64,000 bases of DNA from DASSWG01 sp041689995 (GTDB lineage: Bacteria; Bacteroidota; Bacteroidia; Flavobacteriales; Flavobacteriaceae): the NCBI GenBank assembly GCA_041689995.1, contig JBDNFD010000077.1:1-64000 (forward strand), written 5' to 3'. The stretch's first letter is position 1. Every line of letters starts with the position of its first letter. The position numbers were made by a program, and so were the translations under genes. The notes under the pieces are model-generated. The model was not told the DNA's origin. It did no database searches and saw nothing but the letters and a program-made list of their open reading frames with translations. Of the stretch, positions 43,293 through 51,566 are shown one piece after another.

Positions 43293-43823
43293 ATGAAAAA
43301 ATTAACAGTGATTCTCGGCATTGCCATTTTAATGTTCCCATTTTTATCGCAAGCACAAAACTTCGACAAATATAACAACATGAAGAATGTAAGTTCCATG
43401 TTGGTCACCAGCGAAATGTTCAAACTGCTGACAGAGATTGATTACGACAGTTCCGACCCGGAAACGCAGGCTTATGCCAATTTGATAGAAAGCCTTAAAA
43501 ATATTCAGGTTTACTCGACTTCCGATGCAAAAATTGGCGCGAAAATGGCCGTGGATATTCAAGGCTATTTGAGTACGCATTCCATGAAGAAATTAATGAG
43601 TTTTAAGGAAGATGGAAAATCTGTGGAATTTTATTCAAAACCAGGTAAATCTGATTCTTATGTAAGCGAGTTGCTTATGTTCATGAGCGGAATAGATGAT
43701 GGCGAAACCAAAGCGGTAATAATGCGAATCACCGGAAATGTAGATTTAAAACAAATTTCAAAGCTTGCGAAAGACCTGAAAGTGCCTGGAGCAAAGGAAT
43801 TGGAAAATATTAAAGAAAATTAG
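43293..43823 (+). CDS. DUF4252 domain protein (exported)
   Basis: A 176-residue protein with signal peptide (ILGIAILMFPFLSQAQ, about 6-21) and a DUF4252 domain (YNNMKNVSSMLVTSEMFKLLTEID ... VMRITGNVDLKQISKLAKDLKVPGAKELENI). DUF4252 proteins typically follow ECF sigma/anti-sigma pairs in Bacteroidota and are probably regulon members at the envelope. Their function is unknown. A second DUF4252 gene follows after 5 bp. Confidence 0.87.
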   Translation: MKKLTVILGIAILMFPFLSQAQNFDKYNNMKNVSSMLVTSEMFKLLTEIDYDSSDPETQAYANLIESLKNIQVYSTSDAKIGAKMAVDIQGYLSTHSMKKLMSFKEDGKSVEFYSKPGKSDSYVSELLMFMSGIDDGETKAVIMRITGNVDLKQISKLAKDLKVPGAKELENIKEN

Positions 43824-43828
43824 AAATT

Positions 43829-44386
43829 ATGAATACAACAATGAAATCTTTGGTTGCAATCCTCTTTTTATCTTTAATTGCTTGTGATGGGCCATCTTTG
43901 GAAAAATATTATGTGAACCACGAAAATCAAGATAATTTTCTGGTAGTGAATATTCCTACTAGCACATTGATCGGTGATACATCAAAACTTTCGGCAGAAC
44001 AAGTTGAGACATTGCAAAGTATGAAAAAAGCCAATATTTTGGTTTATCCGTTAAACGATAAAAACAAATCGGCTTTTGAGAAAGAAAAAGCAGATTTGGA
44101 AAATATTTTGAAGAATGAAAATTATAAACTGCTGATGAAATTTGGGTCTTCCGACAAACAGTTCAGGTTAATGTATGAAGGTGATCCTGAATCCATTGAC
44201 GAAATGGTCGTTTTTGGTTCTTCGGATGAAATGGGTTTTGGCGTGGCGCGCATTTTAGGTAAAAATATGAACCCAGGCGAGATTATGAATTTGATGAAAT
44301 CTCTGGACAGCACCACTATCAACATCGATGGGATGAAGAAATTGAAAAATATCATCCGGTCCAAAACGGAAAAAGATAGTTTGTAA
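43829..44386 (+). CDS. DUF4252 domain lipoprotein
   Basis: A 185-residue lipoprotein; lipobox in LFLSLIAC near residue 15. It is a divergent second copy of the DUF4252 domain (VVNIPTSTLIGDTSKLSAEQVETLQSMKKANILVYP ... GEIMNLMKSLDSTTINIDGMKKLKNI). Tandem DUF4252 copies, one secreted and one lipidated, suggest paralogues with linked roles. It ends the sigma operon; an intrinsic terminator lies about 90 bp downstream, inside the end of purB. Confidence 0.85.
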   Translation: MNTTMKSLVAILFLSLIACDGPSLEKYYVNHENQDNFLVVNIPTSTLIGDTSKLSAEQVETLQSMKKANILVYPLNDKNKSAFEKEKADLENILKNENYKLLMKFGSSDKQFRLMYEGDPESIDEMVVFGSSDEMGFGVARILGKNMNPGEIMNLMKSLDSTTINIDGMKKLKNIIRSKTEKDSL

Positions 44387-44473
44387 CTCTGTGCGCTTAT
44401 TTAATTCCGTTATCCATGAGTTGGACTTTCTGAGAACCGGAAGCCAAATTTAAAGTAAGATCGTCAATAGAAT

Positions 44474-45808
44474 TTAAATCCCCGTATAATTTTGCGGGGA
44501 TATTTTTTTCAATTCCGTCTTTATTTCTTCTGAAATTGAAAGATTTTCTATGAATTCCGCCATGCTTTTCGCATTTATTTTTTTATTGGTGCGGGTAAGT
44601 TCTTTCAAGGCTTCATAAGGGTTGGGATAGGATTCTCGCCGAAGAATTGTTTGAATCCCTTCAGCTACGACCGCCCAATTGTTTTCCAAATCTTGTTCTA
44701 ATTTTTCTTGGTTCAGCAATAATTTTTCGAGGCCTTTTAAAGTAGAATAGAACCCAATCAATGTGTGGCCGATTGGAACACCAATATTTCGCAATACTGT
44801 ACTATCGCTAAGATCGCGTTGTAATCTGCTGATGGGTAATTTAGCGGAGAAATGCTCAAAAACTGCATTGGCGAGTCCCAAATTCCCTTCGCTGTTTTCA
44901 AAATCTATGGGATTTACTTTGTGGGGCATGGCCGAAGAACCAATTTCCCCTTCTTTGATTTTTTGTTTGAAATAATCCATTGAAACATACGCCCAAATAT
45001 CGCGATCTAAATCAATGATAATGGAATTAATGCGCTTCAGGCAGTCGAACAATGCAGCCATATGGTCGTAATGTTCAATTTGAGTAGTAGGGAAAGAATG
45101 GTGTAAACCTAAATTTTGTACAAAATTAGATCCAAATTTTTTCCAATCGAAATTTGGATATGCGACGTGATGCGCATTGAAATTTCCGGTGGCGCCACCA
45201 AATTTGGCAGCATGAGGAATCCGGTCTAGCAATTTTACTTGTTCACTTAAACGAACCGAAAAAACCTGTATTTCTTTTCCCAAACGAGTAGGGGAAGCCG
45301 GTTGTCCGTGCGTTCGGGCAAGCATGGGAACATTTTTCCATTCTTCGCTTCGATTTTCCAAAGCATGTTGAACTTTATTCAAAAGGGGCAAATACACGTT
45401 TTCAACCGCTTCTTTCAACGAAAGCGGAACCGCGGTATTATTGATGTCTTGGGAAGTTAATCCGAAATGAATGAATTCCTTGTGATTTCCGAGTCCCAGT
45501 TCGTCGAATTTTTCTTTTAGAAAATATTCCACGGCTTTCACATCATGATTTGTAGTTTTTTCGATGTTTTTAATAGCAGTCGCATCTTCCGAAGAAAACT
45601 CTTGGTAAATTTTTCGAAGATCGTTCAAAACCTCACTTTTTATACCAGAAAGCTGAGGTAGCGGCAGTTCACAGAGAGCGATGAAATATTCGATTTCAAT
45701 ACGAACCCTGTATTTTATCAGCGCCTCTTCACTGAAATAAAGGGAAAGTTCTTTGGTTTTGGAAGAATATCTTCCATCAATAGGGGAAATGGCCAAAAGC
45801 GGGTTCAT
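44474..45808 (-). CDS. Adenylosuccinate lyase
   Basis: Acts twice in purine synthesis, releasing fumarate from SAICAR and adenylosuccinate. It has 444 residues of the aspartase/fumarase superfamily. The signature loop is GSSAMPHKVNPIDFENSEGN, with THGQPASPT and TTNHDVKAVEYF also present. Its last codons form part of a hairpin terminator for the convergent sigma operon. Transcription starts from a full consensus promoter at 45832-45860. Confidence 0.96.
   Translation of the reverse strand: MNPLLAISPIDGRYSSKTKELSLYFSEEALIKYRVRIEIEYFIALCELPLPQLSGIKSEVLNDLRKIYQEFSSEDATAIKNIEKTTNHDVKAVEYFLKEKFDELGLGNHKEFIHFGLTSQDINNTAVPLSLKEAVENVYLPLLNKVQHALENRSEEWKNVPMLARTHGQPASPTRLGKEIQVFSVRLSEQVKLLDRIPHAAKFGGATGNFNAHHVAYPNFDWKKFGSNFVQNLGLHHSFPTTQIEHYDHMAALFDCLKRINSIIIDLDRDIWAYVSMDYFKQKIKEGEIGSSAMPHKVNPIDFENSEGNLGLANAVFEHFSAKLPISRLQRDLSDSTVLRNIGVPIGHTLIGFYSTLKGLEKLLLNQEKLEQDLENNWAVVAEGIQTILRRESYPNPYEALKELTRTNKKINAKSMAEFIENLSISEEIKTELKKISPQNYTGI
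44478..44510 (+). terminator. Intrinsic terminator of the sigma/DUF4252 operon, inside the purB end
   Basis: ATCCCCG (44478-44484) pairs with CGGGGAT (44495-44501), followed on the plus strand by ATTTTTTT. The hairpin is encoded by the final codons and stop of purB, so it is both coding and a terminator for the opposite strand. Confidence 0.8.
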
Positions 45809-45831
45809 GGAATGCGATTACTGTTAAAGGG

Positions 45832-45860
45832 CAAAGATAGCTTATAAAAATAAGTCACAA
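45832..45860 (-). promoter_or_regulatory. Full promoter for purB
   Basis: On the minus strand TTG (45860-45858), 18-bp spacer, TATCTTTG (45839-45832). Both elements match the Bacteroidota consensus. It lies 23 bp before the ATG. Confidence 0.7.
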
Positions 45861-45900
45861 AACTACGAGGTTTTCAGATGAAGAAAAATTTTCAAAAATG

Positions 45901-46614
45901 CTATTTTTCTTCCATCGTATGATAGATGTTTTGCACATCGTCATCTTCTTCTATTTTTTCCAATAGTTTTTCAACATTGGCTTCTTCTTCAGGCGAAAGT
46001 GATTTTGTAATTTGTGGAATACGGTCAAAACCGGAAGAAAGGATTTCAATACTGCGGTCTTCCAATTCTTTCTGGATGGCACCGAAACTTTCAAAAGGGG
46101 CATAAATCAAAATTCCATCTTCGTCATCAAAAACTTCTTCCGCACCAAAATCGATGAATTCCAGTTCCAGTTCTTCCGCATCCAATCCTTCGGCAGGAAT
46201 CCTGAAATTACAGGTATGGTCGAACATAAATTCCACCGAGCCAGAGGTGCCGAGGTTTCCATCGCATTTGTTAAAATAGGAACGAATATTGGCCACGGTT
46301 CGGTTATTATTGTCGGTCGCAGTTTCGATTAGCACAGCGATCCCGTGTGGAGCATAGCCTTCAAAAAGCACTATTTTATAATCGCCATGTCCTTTTTCAG
46401 TGGCACGTTTTATGGCGCGTTCCACATTTTCCTTGGGCATATTTACACTCTTGGCATTTTGAATCACCGCCCGCAGTCGGGAATTGGTGTCCGGATCGGG
46501 TCCTCCTTCTTTCACTGCCATCACAATATCTTTTCCGATCCTTGTAAATGCTTTGGCCATGGCGGACCAACGTTTCATTTTTCGTGCTTTTCTAAATTCA
46601 AATGCTCTTCCCAT
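45901..46614 (-). CDS. YebC/PmpR family DNA- or ribosome-associated regulator
   Basis: A 237-residue YebC-family protein: GRAFEFRKARKMKRWSAMAKAFTRIGKDI, RLRAVIQNAKSVNMPKENVERAIKRA, EGYAPHGIAVLIETATDNNNRTVANIRSYF. Members were described as transcription regulators and, more recently, as helpers of translation at proline stretches. The acidic C-terminus (EEANVEKLLEKIEEDDDVQNIYH) is typical. It begins after a terminator and stands alone. Confidence 0.94.
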   Translation of the reverse strand: MGRAFEFRKARKMKRWSAMAKAFTRIGKDIVMAVKEGGPDPDTNSRLRAVIQNAKSVNMPKENVERAIKRATEKGHGDYKIVLFEGYAPHGIAVLIETATDNNNRTVANIRSYFNKCDGNLGTSGSVEFMFDHTCNFRIPAEGLDAEELELEFIDFGAEEVFDDEDGILIYAPFESFGAIQKELEDRSIEILSSGFDRIPQITKSLSPEEEANVEKLLEKIEEDDDVQNIYHTMEEK

Positions 46615-46649
46615 TGATAAGTATAATTAAAGTGTAAAAATAAAAAAAA

Positions 46650-46678
46650 CAGTCGATTCACCAATGATGAACCGACTG
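46650..46678 (-). terminator. Intrinsic terminator after the pterin dehydratase gene
   Basis: CAGTCG and TTCA (from 46650) pair with TGAA and CGACTG (to 46678) with one mismatch. On the minus strand a long T run follows; on the plus strand there is GCTTGTTTTT. It probably works in both directions. Confidence 0.8.
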
Positions 46679-46707
46679 CTTGTTTTTATAAAATTTGGAA
46701 TATAATT

Positions 46708-46998
46708 TTAAGCGGTTTTGATAATCGCATTTATTGCCTCTGCAAGGTCAACATCTTTTTGTGTCACTCCTCCGGCATCGTGTGTGGAAAGGGAAATGGA
46801 TAGCTTGTTGTAAACGTTTGTCCATTCCGGATGGTGTTGTTGTGCCTCAGCTTCAAAAGCGATTCGCACCATTTGGCTGAAGGCATCTTTAAAGTTTTGA
46901 AATTTGAAAGATGCGCAGATCGTATTTTCTTTATATTTCCACTGCGTCAGGCCTTCGAGCTTTTTGTCTATTTGTTCTTGGGTGAGTTTCTGTGCCAT
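46708..46998 (-). CDS. 4a-hydroxytetrahydrobiopterin dehydratase
   Basis: A 96-residue pterin-4a-carbinolamine dehydratase (PCD/DCoH). Seen: the HHPEW active-site block, preceded by RIAFEAEAQ, and LSTHDAGGVTQKDVDLA. It recycles tetrahydropterin cofactor for aromatic amino acid hydroxylases. It lies 5 bp after the flavoprotein gene, so the two are co-transcribed. No hydroxylase gene is in the window. Confidence 0.95.
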   Translation of the reverse strand: MAQKLTQEQIDKKLEGLTQWKYKENTICASFKFQNFKDAFSQMVRIAFEAEAQQHHPEWTNVYNKLSISLSTHDAGGVTQKDVDLAEAINAIIKTA

Positions 46999-47003
46999 AA
47001 TTT

Positions 47004-47732
47004 TTAAGATTTGTTGTCGGAGTTTTTATAAGTTGGTTTTTTGAAATTCCATCGTTCACCATTTTCCCAGGCTTTTACAGAATTTCCGTAGGAAGAATAG
47101 CCGTTGTTGTCTTTTAATAATTTCGCCAATTGTAACACGTTATAAGTCATAAACGTAGTGTTTTTATTGGTGAATTCATGGTTTTTTGCACCTGATTCTT
47201 TATCGAGATAACTTGGTCCGGGACCGATTTCACCGATCCAGCCGCAATCGGCTTGCGGCGGAATGCTATAGCCGATGTGCGACAAAGAATAAAGAATTCC
47301 GCTGGCGCAATGTTTTACGCCATCTTCGTTTCCGGTGATGACACAACCGCCTACTTTCCCATAGTAAATATATTGTCCTTTTTCGTTTTGTTTACTGCTC
47401 ATCGCGTAAAGGCGTTCTATCAAATTGGTCGCAACCGAAGAGCGTTCCCCGAGCCAAATTGGGGAACCAACTATCAGAATGTCAGCAGAAATAATTTGCT
47501 CGAATAATTTTGGCCATTCATCTTTTTCAGCTCCCTCTTTGGTCATGTCCGGTTGCACTCCAACGGGAACATCGAAATCCACTAAGCGTATGTTTTCCAC
47601 TTCTACCCCTTCCGCTTTCATAATTGCCGCAGAAACATCCATTAATCCACGGGTATTGCTGATCCGCGGACTTTTTTTCAACGTACAATTGACAAAACAG
47701 GCTTTTAAATTTTCAAAATTAGGTTTTTCCAT
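47004..47732 (-). CDS. Flavodoxin-like NAD(P)H-dependent oxidoreductase
   Basis: A 242-residue NADPH-dependent FMN reductase-type flavoprotein. Phosphate loop region NCTLKKSPRISNTRGLMD, then DILIVGSPIWLGERSSVATNLIERL and GGCVITGNEDGVKHCASGILYSLSHIG. It probably reduces quinones or related acceptors using FMN. Co-transcribed with the pterin dehydratase, so a link to pterin reduction is possible but not shown. Confidence 0.88.
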   Translation of the reverse strand: MEKPNFENLKACFVNCTLKKSPRISNTRGLMDVSAAIMKAEGVEVENIRLVDFDVPVGVQPDMTKEGAEKDEWPKLFEQIISADILIVGSPIWLGERSSVATNLIERLYAMSSKQNEKGQYIYYGKVGGCVITGNEDGVKHCASGILYSLSHIGYSIPPQADCGWIGEIGPGPSYLDKESGAKNHEFTNKNTTFMTYNVLQLAKLLKDNNGYSSYGNSVKAWENGERWNFKKPTYKNSDNKS

Positions 47733-47782
47733 AATTTTTTATTTTGCCTAAAGATAAGCTATAAAATTAGGAAATTAATATT

Positions 47783-47815
47783 AAAAGCCTGTTTAATATA
47801 AGATTAACAGCTTTT
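47783..47815. terminator. Possible hairpin terminator after the epimerase-like gene
   Basis: AAAAG-CTGTT and AACAG-CTTTT pair with one bulged base around a 12-base AT loop. It overlaps the epimerase stop. T runs are short, so its strength is doubtful. Confidence 0.45.
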
Positions 47816-48612
47816 TAAACACAGTTCTCAATTATTTCCTGAATGGTGATCTGCAGATTTTTGGGTAAGATTTGGTCTTTTGGCAAAACAGCTAAAAATC
47901 GGTCTTCATTCGAACTATAATTTCGGCGGAAGATGGAATTTTTTAAATGGATCTGCATGCAAATATCTTCCATCAATTCGCTGTGATGAACCAAATCCGT
48001 ACTTCCCAAATGAAATATTCCGGTTTTTCCGTGATTAATAAGAAAATGGATTTGCTGCGTGAATTTCTGAACAGAATTCGCATTGATCACCACATTCGGA
48101 AAAACATTGATGGGTTCGTGCAGTTCTACCAGTTGCTTTAATTCTCGGATTCGTGGGGTATTTGCTCCGAAAATCATCGGTAATCGCACAATGATATATT
48201 TTTCCAAAGGCAATCGGAGAAGGGCATTTTCAATTTTAATTTTCACCCTTCCGTAAACGCTGTCGGAAAGGGTTTTATCATATTCATAAGAAGGAAAATT
48301 GGTGAAAGCATCAAAAACATTTGAGGAAGACAGAAAAATAAGTTTTGCCGTATTCCGTAATATATAATCTTCAATTTCACGGTGGGCATCAATTTGTGCG
48401 TTGAAATTTCCGTGAAGTGCCGAAATGATGATGTCTGGCTTTAAATTCCATAAAATTGGTGAAAGGGATTCCCTTTCCAAATCCCAATGGTGGAATTTTT
48501 TATTTTTTGCACAAGAAGATTTAGTGAAATATGTGCCGTGAACGTCAAAATAATTTCGGAGTTCTTTATATAGCGAATTTCCCAGAAATCCGCTGGCACC
48601 AAGAATAAGTAT
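47815..48612 (-). CDS. NAD-dependent epimerase/reductase-like protein without a standard start codon
   Basis: An extended SDR/RmlD-like protein. The Rossmann motif ILILGASGFLGNSLYKEL lies upstream of the first usual start codon in this frame (TTG at 48480), so translation must begin earlier. The frame is open up to 48651 but holds no ATG, GTG or TTG. Candidates are ATT at 48630 or 48633, or ATA at 48612; the last gives 265 residues. Later blocks FLSSSNVFDAF, YGRVKIKIENAL and IIVRLPMIFG fit dTDP-4-dehydrorhamnose-reductase-like folds. The substrate is unknown. It could also be a recent start-codon loss. Confidence 0.75.
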   Translation of the reverse strand: MLILGASGFLGNSLYKELRNYFDVHGTYFTKSSCAKNKKFHHWDLERESLSPILWNLKPDIIISALHGNFNAQIDAHREIEDYILRNTAKLIFLSSSNVFDAFTNFPSYEYDKTLSDSVYGRVKIKIENALLRLPLEKYIIVRLPMIFGANTPRIRELKQLVELHEPINVFPNVVINANSVQKFTQQIHFLINHGKTGIFHLGSTDLVHHSELMEDICMQIHLKNSIFRRNYSSNEDRFLAVLPKDQILPKNLQITIQEIIENCV

Positions 48613-48723
48613 TTGTTTTGCTTTTGGAATAATCGCTTTCTTATAGGTTTTTTATTGAACGCAATGATCGGAAAACCCGTATGAAGGTTTTTCCAAAAAA
48701 TGGACATAGAACATTTTAAGAAT

Positions 48724-49806
48724 TTACGCTTTATAAAATGGCAGTTTTACGATTTGGGCCGGCACTGCATTTTTTCTGATTTGTATAAAAATTTCATCTC
48801 CCAAGTTGCTGTTTTCTGTTTTTACATATCCCAATCCGATCGCTTTTCCCATGGAAGGTGACATGGTGCCGGAAGTTACTTTTCCGATCTTGGTTCCTTC
48901 CGCATTCACAATTTCATAATCGTGTCGAGGGATTCCTTTTTCAGTGAGTTCAAAAGCTATCAATTTTTGCTTTGGACCATTTTCTTTCTCCCGTTTTAAG
49001 GCTTCGGAATTAATGAAGTCTTTGGTGAATTTCGTGATCCATCCTAATCCGGCTTCAAAAGGAGATGTTGTTTCATCAATATCATTTCCATATAGGCAAA
49101 AGCCCATTTCCAAACGCAGTGTGTCGCGAGCGGCCAATCCAATGGGTTTTATTCCAAAATCCGCTCCCGCTTCCATGACCTTCCTCCAAATTTGCTGCAC
49201 ATTTTCGTTTTTGCAATAAATTTCAAAACCGCCACTTCCGGTATATCCTGTTGCCGAAATAATTACCTTATCAATTCCGGCAAATTCATCTACTTCAAAA
49301 TGATAGAATTTAATGGCAGAAAGATTTACTTCGGTCAATGATTGCATGGCTTCCACCGCTTTAGGTCCTTGGATTGCCAAAAGGGAAAAATCATCAGAAA
49401 TATCCTTCATTTCCGCGCCAATTTCATTATGCTGCGAAATCCAATTCCAATCTTTGTCAATATTGGAGGCATTTACCACCAAAATGAATTTTTCAGGATT
49501 AAAACAATAGATGATCAAATCGTCAACGATACCGCCAGTTTCATTTGGCATATAAGCATATTGCGCTTTCCCTTCTGAAAGTTTTGAAGCGTCGTTGGAA
49601 CAAACTTTTTGAATCAGCGCCAATGCATTTGGACCAGAAATAAGAAATTCCCCCATATGAGAAACATCAAAAACCCCTAAATTTTCCCGAACTGTTTGGT
49701 GTTCGATGTTCACGCCTTCATAGGAAACCGGCATATTATATCCCGCGAACGGAACCATTTTCGCGCCCAAGGCCTTATGGACTTCACTTAATGCTATTTC
49801 TTTCAT
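48724..49806 (-). CDS. Aminomethyltransferase (glycine cleavage T protein)
   Basis: A 360-residue T protein releasing ammonia and making methylene-tetrahydrofolate in the glycine cleavage system. The ATG at 49806 is used; a TTG three codons upstream is unlikely. Seen: FAGYNMPVSY, FDVSHMGEF, VCSNDASKL, VDDLIIYCF, YTGSGGFEIYC, GLAARDTLRLEMG and the C-terminal VTSGTMSPSMGKAIGLGYV. No gcvH or gcvP in the window. Confidence 0.96.
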   Translation of the reverse strand: MKEIALSEVHKALGAKMVPFAGYNMPVSYEGVNIEHQTVRENLGVFDVSHMGEFLISGPNALALIQKVCSNDASKLSEGKAQYAYMPNETGGIVDDLIIYCFNPEKFILVVNASNIDKDWNWISQHNEIGAEMKDISDDFSLLAIQGPKAVEAMQSLTEVNLSAIKFYHFEVDEFAGIDKVIISATGYTGSGGFEIYCKNENVQQIWRKVMEAGADFGIKPIGLAARDTLRLEMGFCLYGNDIDETTSPFEAGLGWITKFTKDFINSEALKREKENGPKQKLIAFELTEKGIPRHDYEIVNAEGTKIGKVTSGTMSPSMGKAIGLGYVKTENSNLGDEIFIQIRKNAVPAQIVKLPFYKA

Positions 49807-49831
49807 TCTTTTCAACGTTTAAAAACTTCCG

Positions 49832-49839
49832 CAAAATTA
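49832..49839 (-). promoter_or_regulatory. Promoter -7 element (TAATTTTG) before gcvT
   Basis: Exact TAnnTTTG match on the minus strand, 25 bp before the ATG. The -33 position has TTC rather than TTG. Confidence 0.45.
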
Positions 49840-49976
49840 TCCAATTTTTATCTGTTAGAAAAGGAATGACGCAAAATTAAGATGACAAAAATGACTGTGA
49901 ACCGACTCGCGTTTTGTTTTGCTTTCGGGAAGAAAAATGCATGTGTTATCTTTACGCATCATAAAAGTAGGGAAGA

Positions 49977-51515
49977 ATGAAATTATTTACCAGTGAACAG
50001 TTGAAAGAAGCGGATCGCATCACCTTGAAAAAACAGAAAATTTCCTCATTGGAATTGATGGAGCGGGCTGCAACTCTTGTTTTCAATGAAATTCACGCAA
50101 GCTTGCAAGGGGTTGAAACCGAAATAAAAATATTTTGCGGCGTGGGGAACAATGGTGGCGATGGTTTGGTGGTTGCCCGTTTGTTGAAGGCTGAAAAATA
50201 TAGAGTAAAAACCTTTGTAGTGAATTACAGTGAAAATCGCTCCGAAGAATTTTTGCACAATTACGAGCAGATCAAAGAAATGGATACTGATTGGCCGGAA
50301 TTGTTGACAGAAGAAAGTGATTTCTCAAAAATTTCAAAAGATGATTTTGTGATCGATGCTATTTTTGGAATAGGCTTAAATCGGCCGATGCCAACTTGGG
50401 TGAATCATCTTGTCGAACATATAAATTCCTCGCAAGCTTTTGTACTTTCGATTGATCTTCCCTCCGGACTTTTAATCGACAAGGCTCCATCCACAAAAGA
50501 TAAAGTCGTGAAGGCTGCTGTAACCTTAACTTTTCAAATGCCTAAACTTGTGTTTTTTTTGCCAGGTACAGCTGCTTTTGTAGGTGATTTCCATGTCCTC
50601 GATATTGGTTTGGATTCGGAATATCTACTCGAAACGGAAACAAATATGGAACTTGTGGGAAAACAGGAAGTATTGCCATTTTACCGTCATCGAATGAAAT
50701 TCTCACATAAAGGAACTTATGGGCACTGTCTTATTGTCGGTGGTTCTTATGGGAAAATGGGAAGCGTGTTTTTGGCTTCTTCAGGTGCGTTTAAATCTGG
50801 TGCGGGAAAAGTTACGGCCTTTGTTCCAAAATGTGGCTATGAAATTTTACAAAATACTTTGCCGGAAGCAATGGTTCTTACTTCGGAAAATGAACAATTA
50901 CTGACGAATATAGACTTCGATTTTGAGCCGGAGGCTATTTGTTTTGGAATTGGCGCAGGAAAAAAGCCGGAAACGGTCGAAGCTTTTCATGATCTTTTGA
51001 AGCGAACCAAGAAGCCAATGGTAATTGACGCAGATGGCTTGAATATTCTTTCAGAAAATCGGGAACTTTTGAATGAAATTCCTAAAATGTCCATCTTGAC
51101 TCCACATCCAGGCGAATTGGAGCGGATGTTGGGAACTTGGAAAGATGATTTTGACAAGTTGAAAAAGGCGAAAGCATTTTCAAAAAAGTACAATTTGATT
51201 GTTGTGATCAAAGGCGCATATACGATTACGGTGAATGACGATAAATTATTCATCAACACCAGTGGGAATCCCGGAATGGCGACCGCTGGAAGTGGCGATG
51301 TTTTGGCGGGCATTCTTACAGGATTGCTTTCGCAAGGTTATCAACCTTTATCGGCTGCAATATTTGGGGTATATTTGCATGGAACCGCAGGGGATTTTGC
51401 CGCAGCGAAAAACGGTGTGGACGCCTTGATGTCGGGAGATATTTTGGAAAATATAGGAAATGCATATTTAGATTTGTTCAAAAAATTGCCGGTGAAGGAA
51501 GATGAAGCAGAATGA
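49977..51515 (+). CDS. Bifunctional NAD(P)H-hydrate epimerase / ADP-dependent dehydratase
   Basis: Repairs hydrated NADH and NADPH. It has 512 residues. The N-terminal epimerase domain (about 1-215, NnrE type) has GVGNNGGDGLVVARLL and IDAIFGIGLNRP. The C-terminal dehydratase domain (about 225-505, NnrD type, ribokinase-like) has HKGTYGHCLIVGGSYGKMGS, VIDADGLNIL, LTPHPGELERML and NPGMATAGSGDVLAGILTGL. The domain order is that of bacterial YjeF. A -7-like TATCTTTA lies upstream. Confidence 0.96.
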   Translation: MKLFTSEQLKEADRITLKKQKISSLELMERAATLVFNEIHASLQGVETEIKIFCGVGNNGGDGLVVARLLKAEKYRVKTFVVNYSENRSEEFLHNYEQIKEMDTDWPELLTEESDFSKISKDDFVIDAIFGIGLNRPMPTWVNHLVEHINSSQAFVLSIDLPSGLLIDKAPSTKDKVVKAAVTLTFQMPKLVFFLPGTAAFVGDFHVLDIGLDSEYLLETETNMELVGKQEVLPFYRHRMKFSHKGTYGHCLIVGGSYGKMGSVFLASSGAFKSGAGKVTAFVPKCGYEILQNTLPEAMVLTSENEQLLTNIDFDFEPEAICFGIGAGKKPETVEAFHDLLKRTKKPMVIDADGLNILSENRELLNEIPKMSILTPHPGELERMLGTWKDDFDKLKKAKAFSKKYNLIVVIKGAYTITVNDDKLFINTSGNPGMATAGSGDVLAGILTGLLSQGYQPLSAAIFGVYLHGTAGDFAAAKNGVDALMSGDILENIGNAYLDLFKKLPVKEDEAE

Positions 51516-51566
51516 AATTTTCTTATGGGCAATTCAAAATCCTTCAATAATTTTTCGTCGATGTCT

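Noticed and set aside
48441..48707. 88-codon minus-strand ORF with a normal ATG
   Set aside because: It is out of frame with the epimerase coding frame, whose Rossmann motif lies in the same DNA. The ORF is a shadow.
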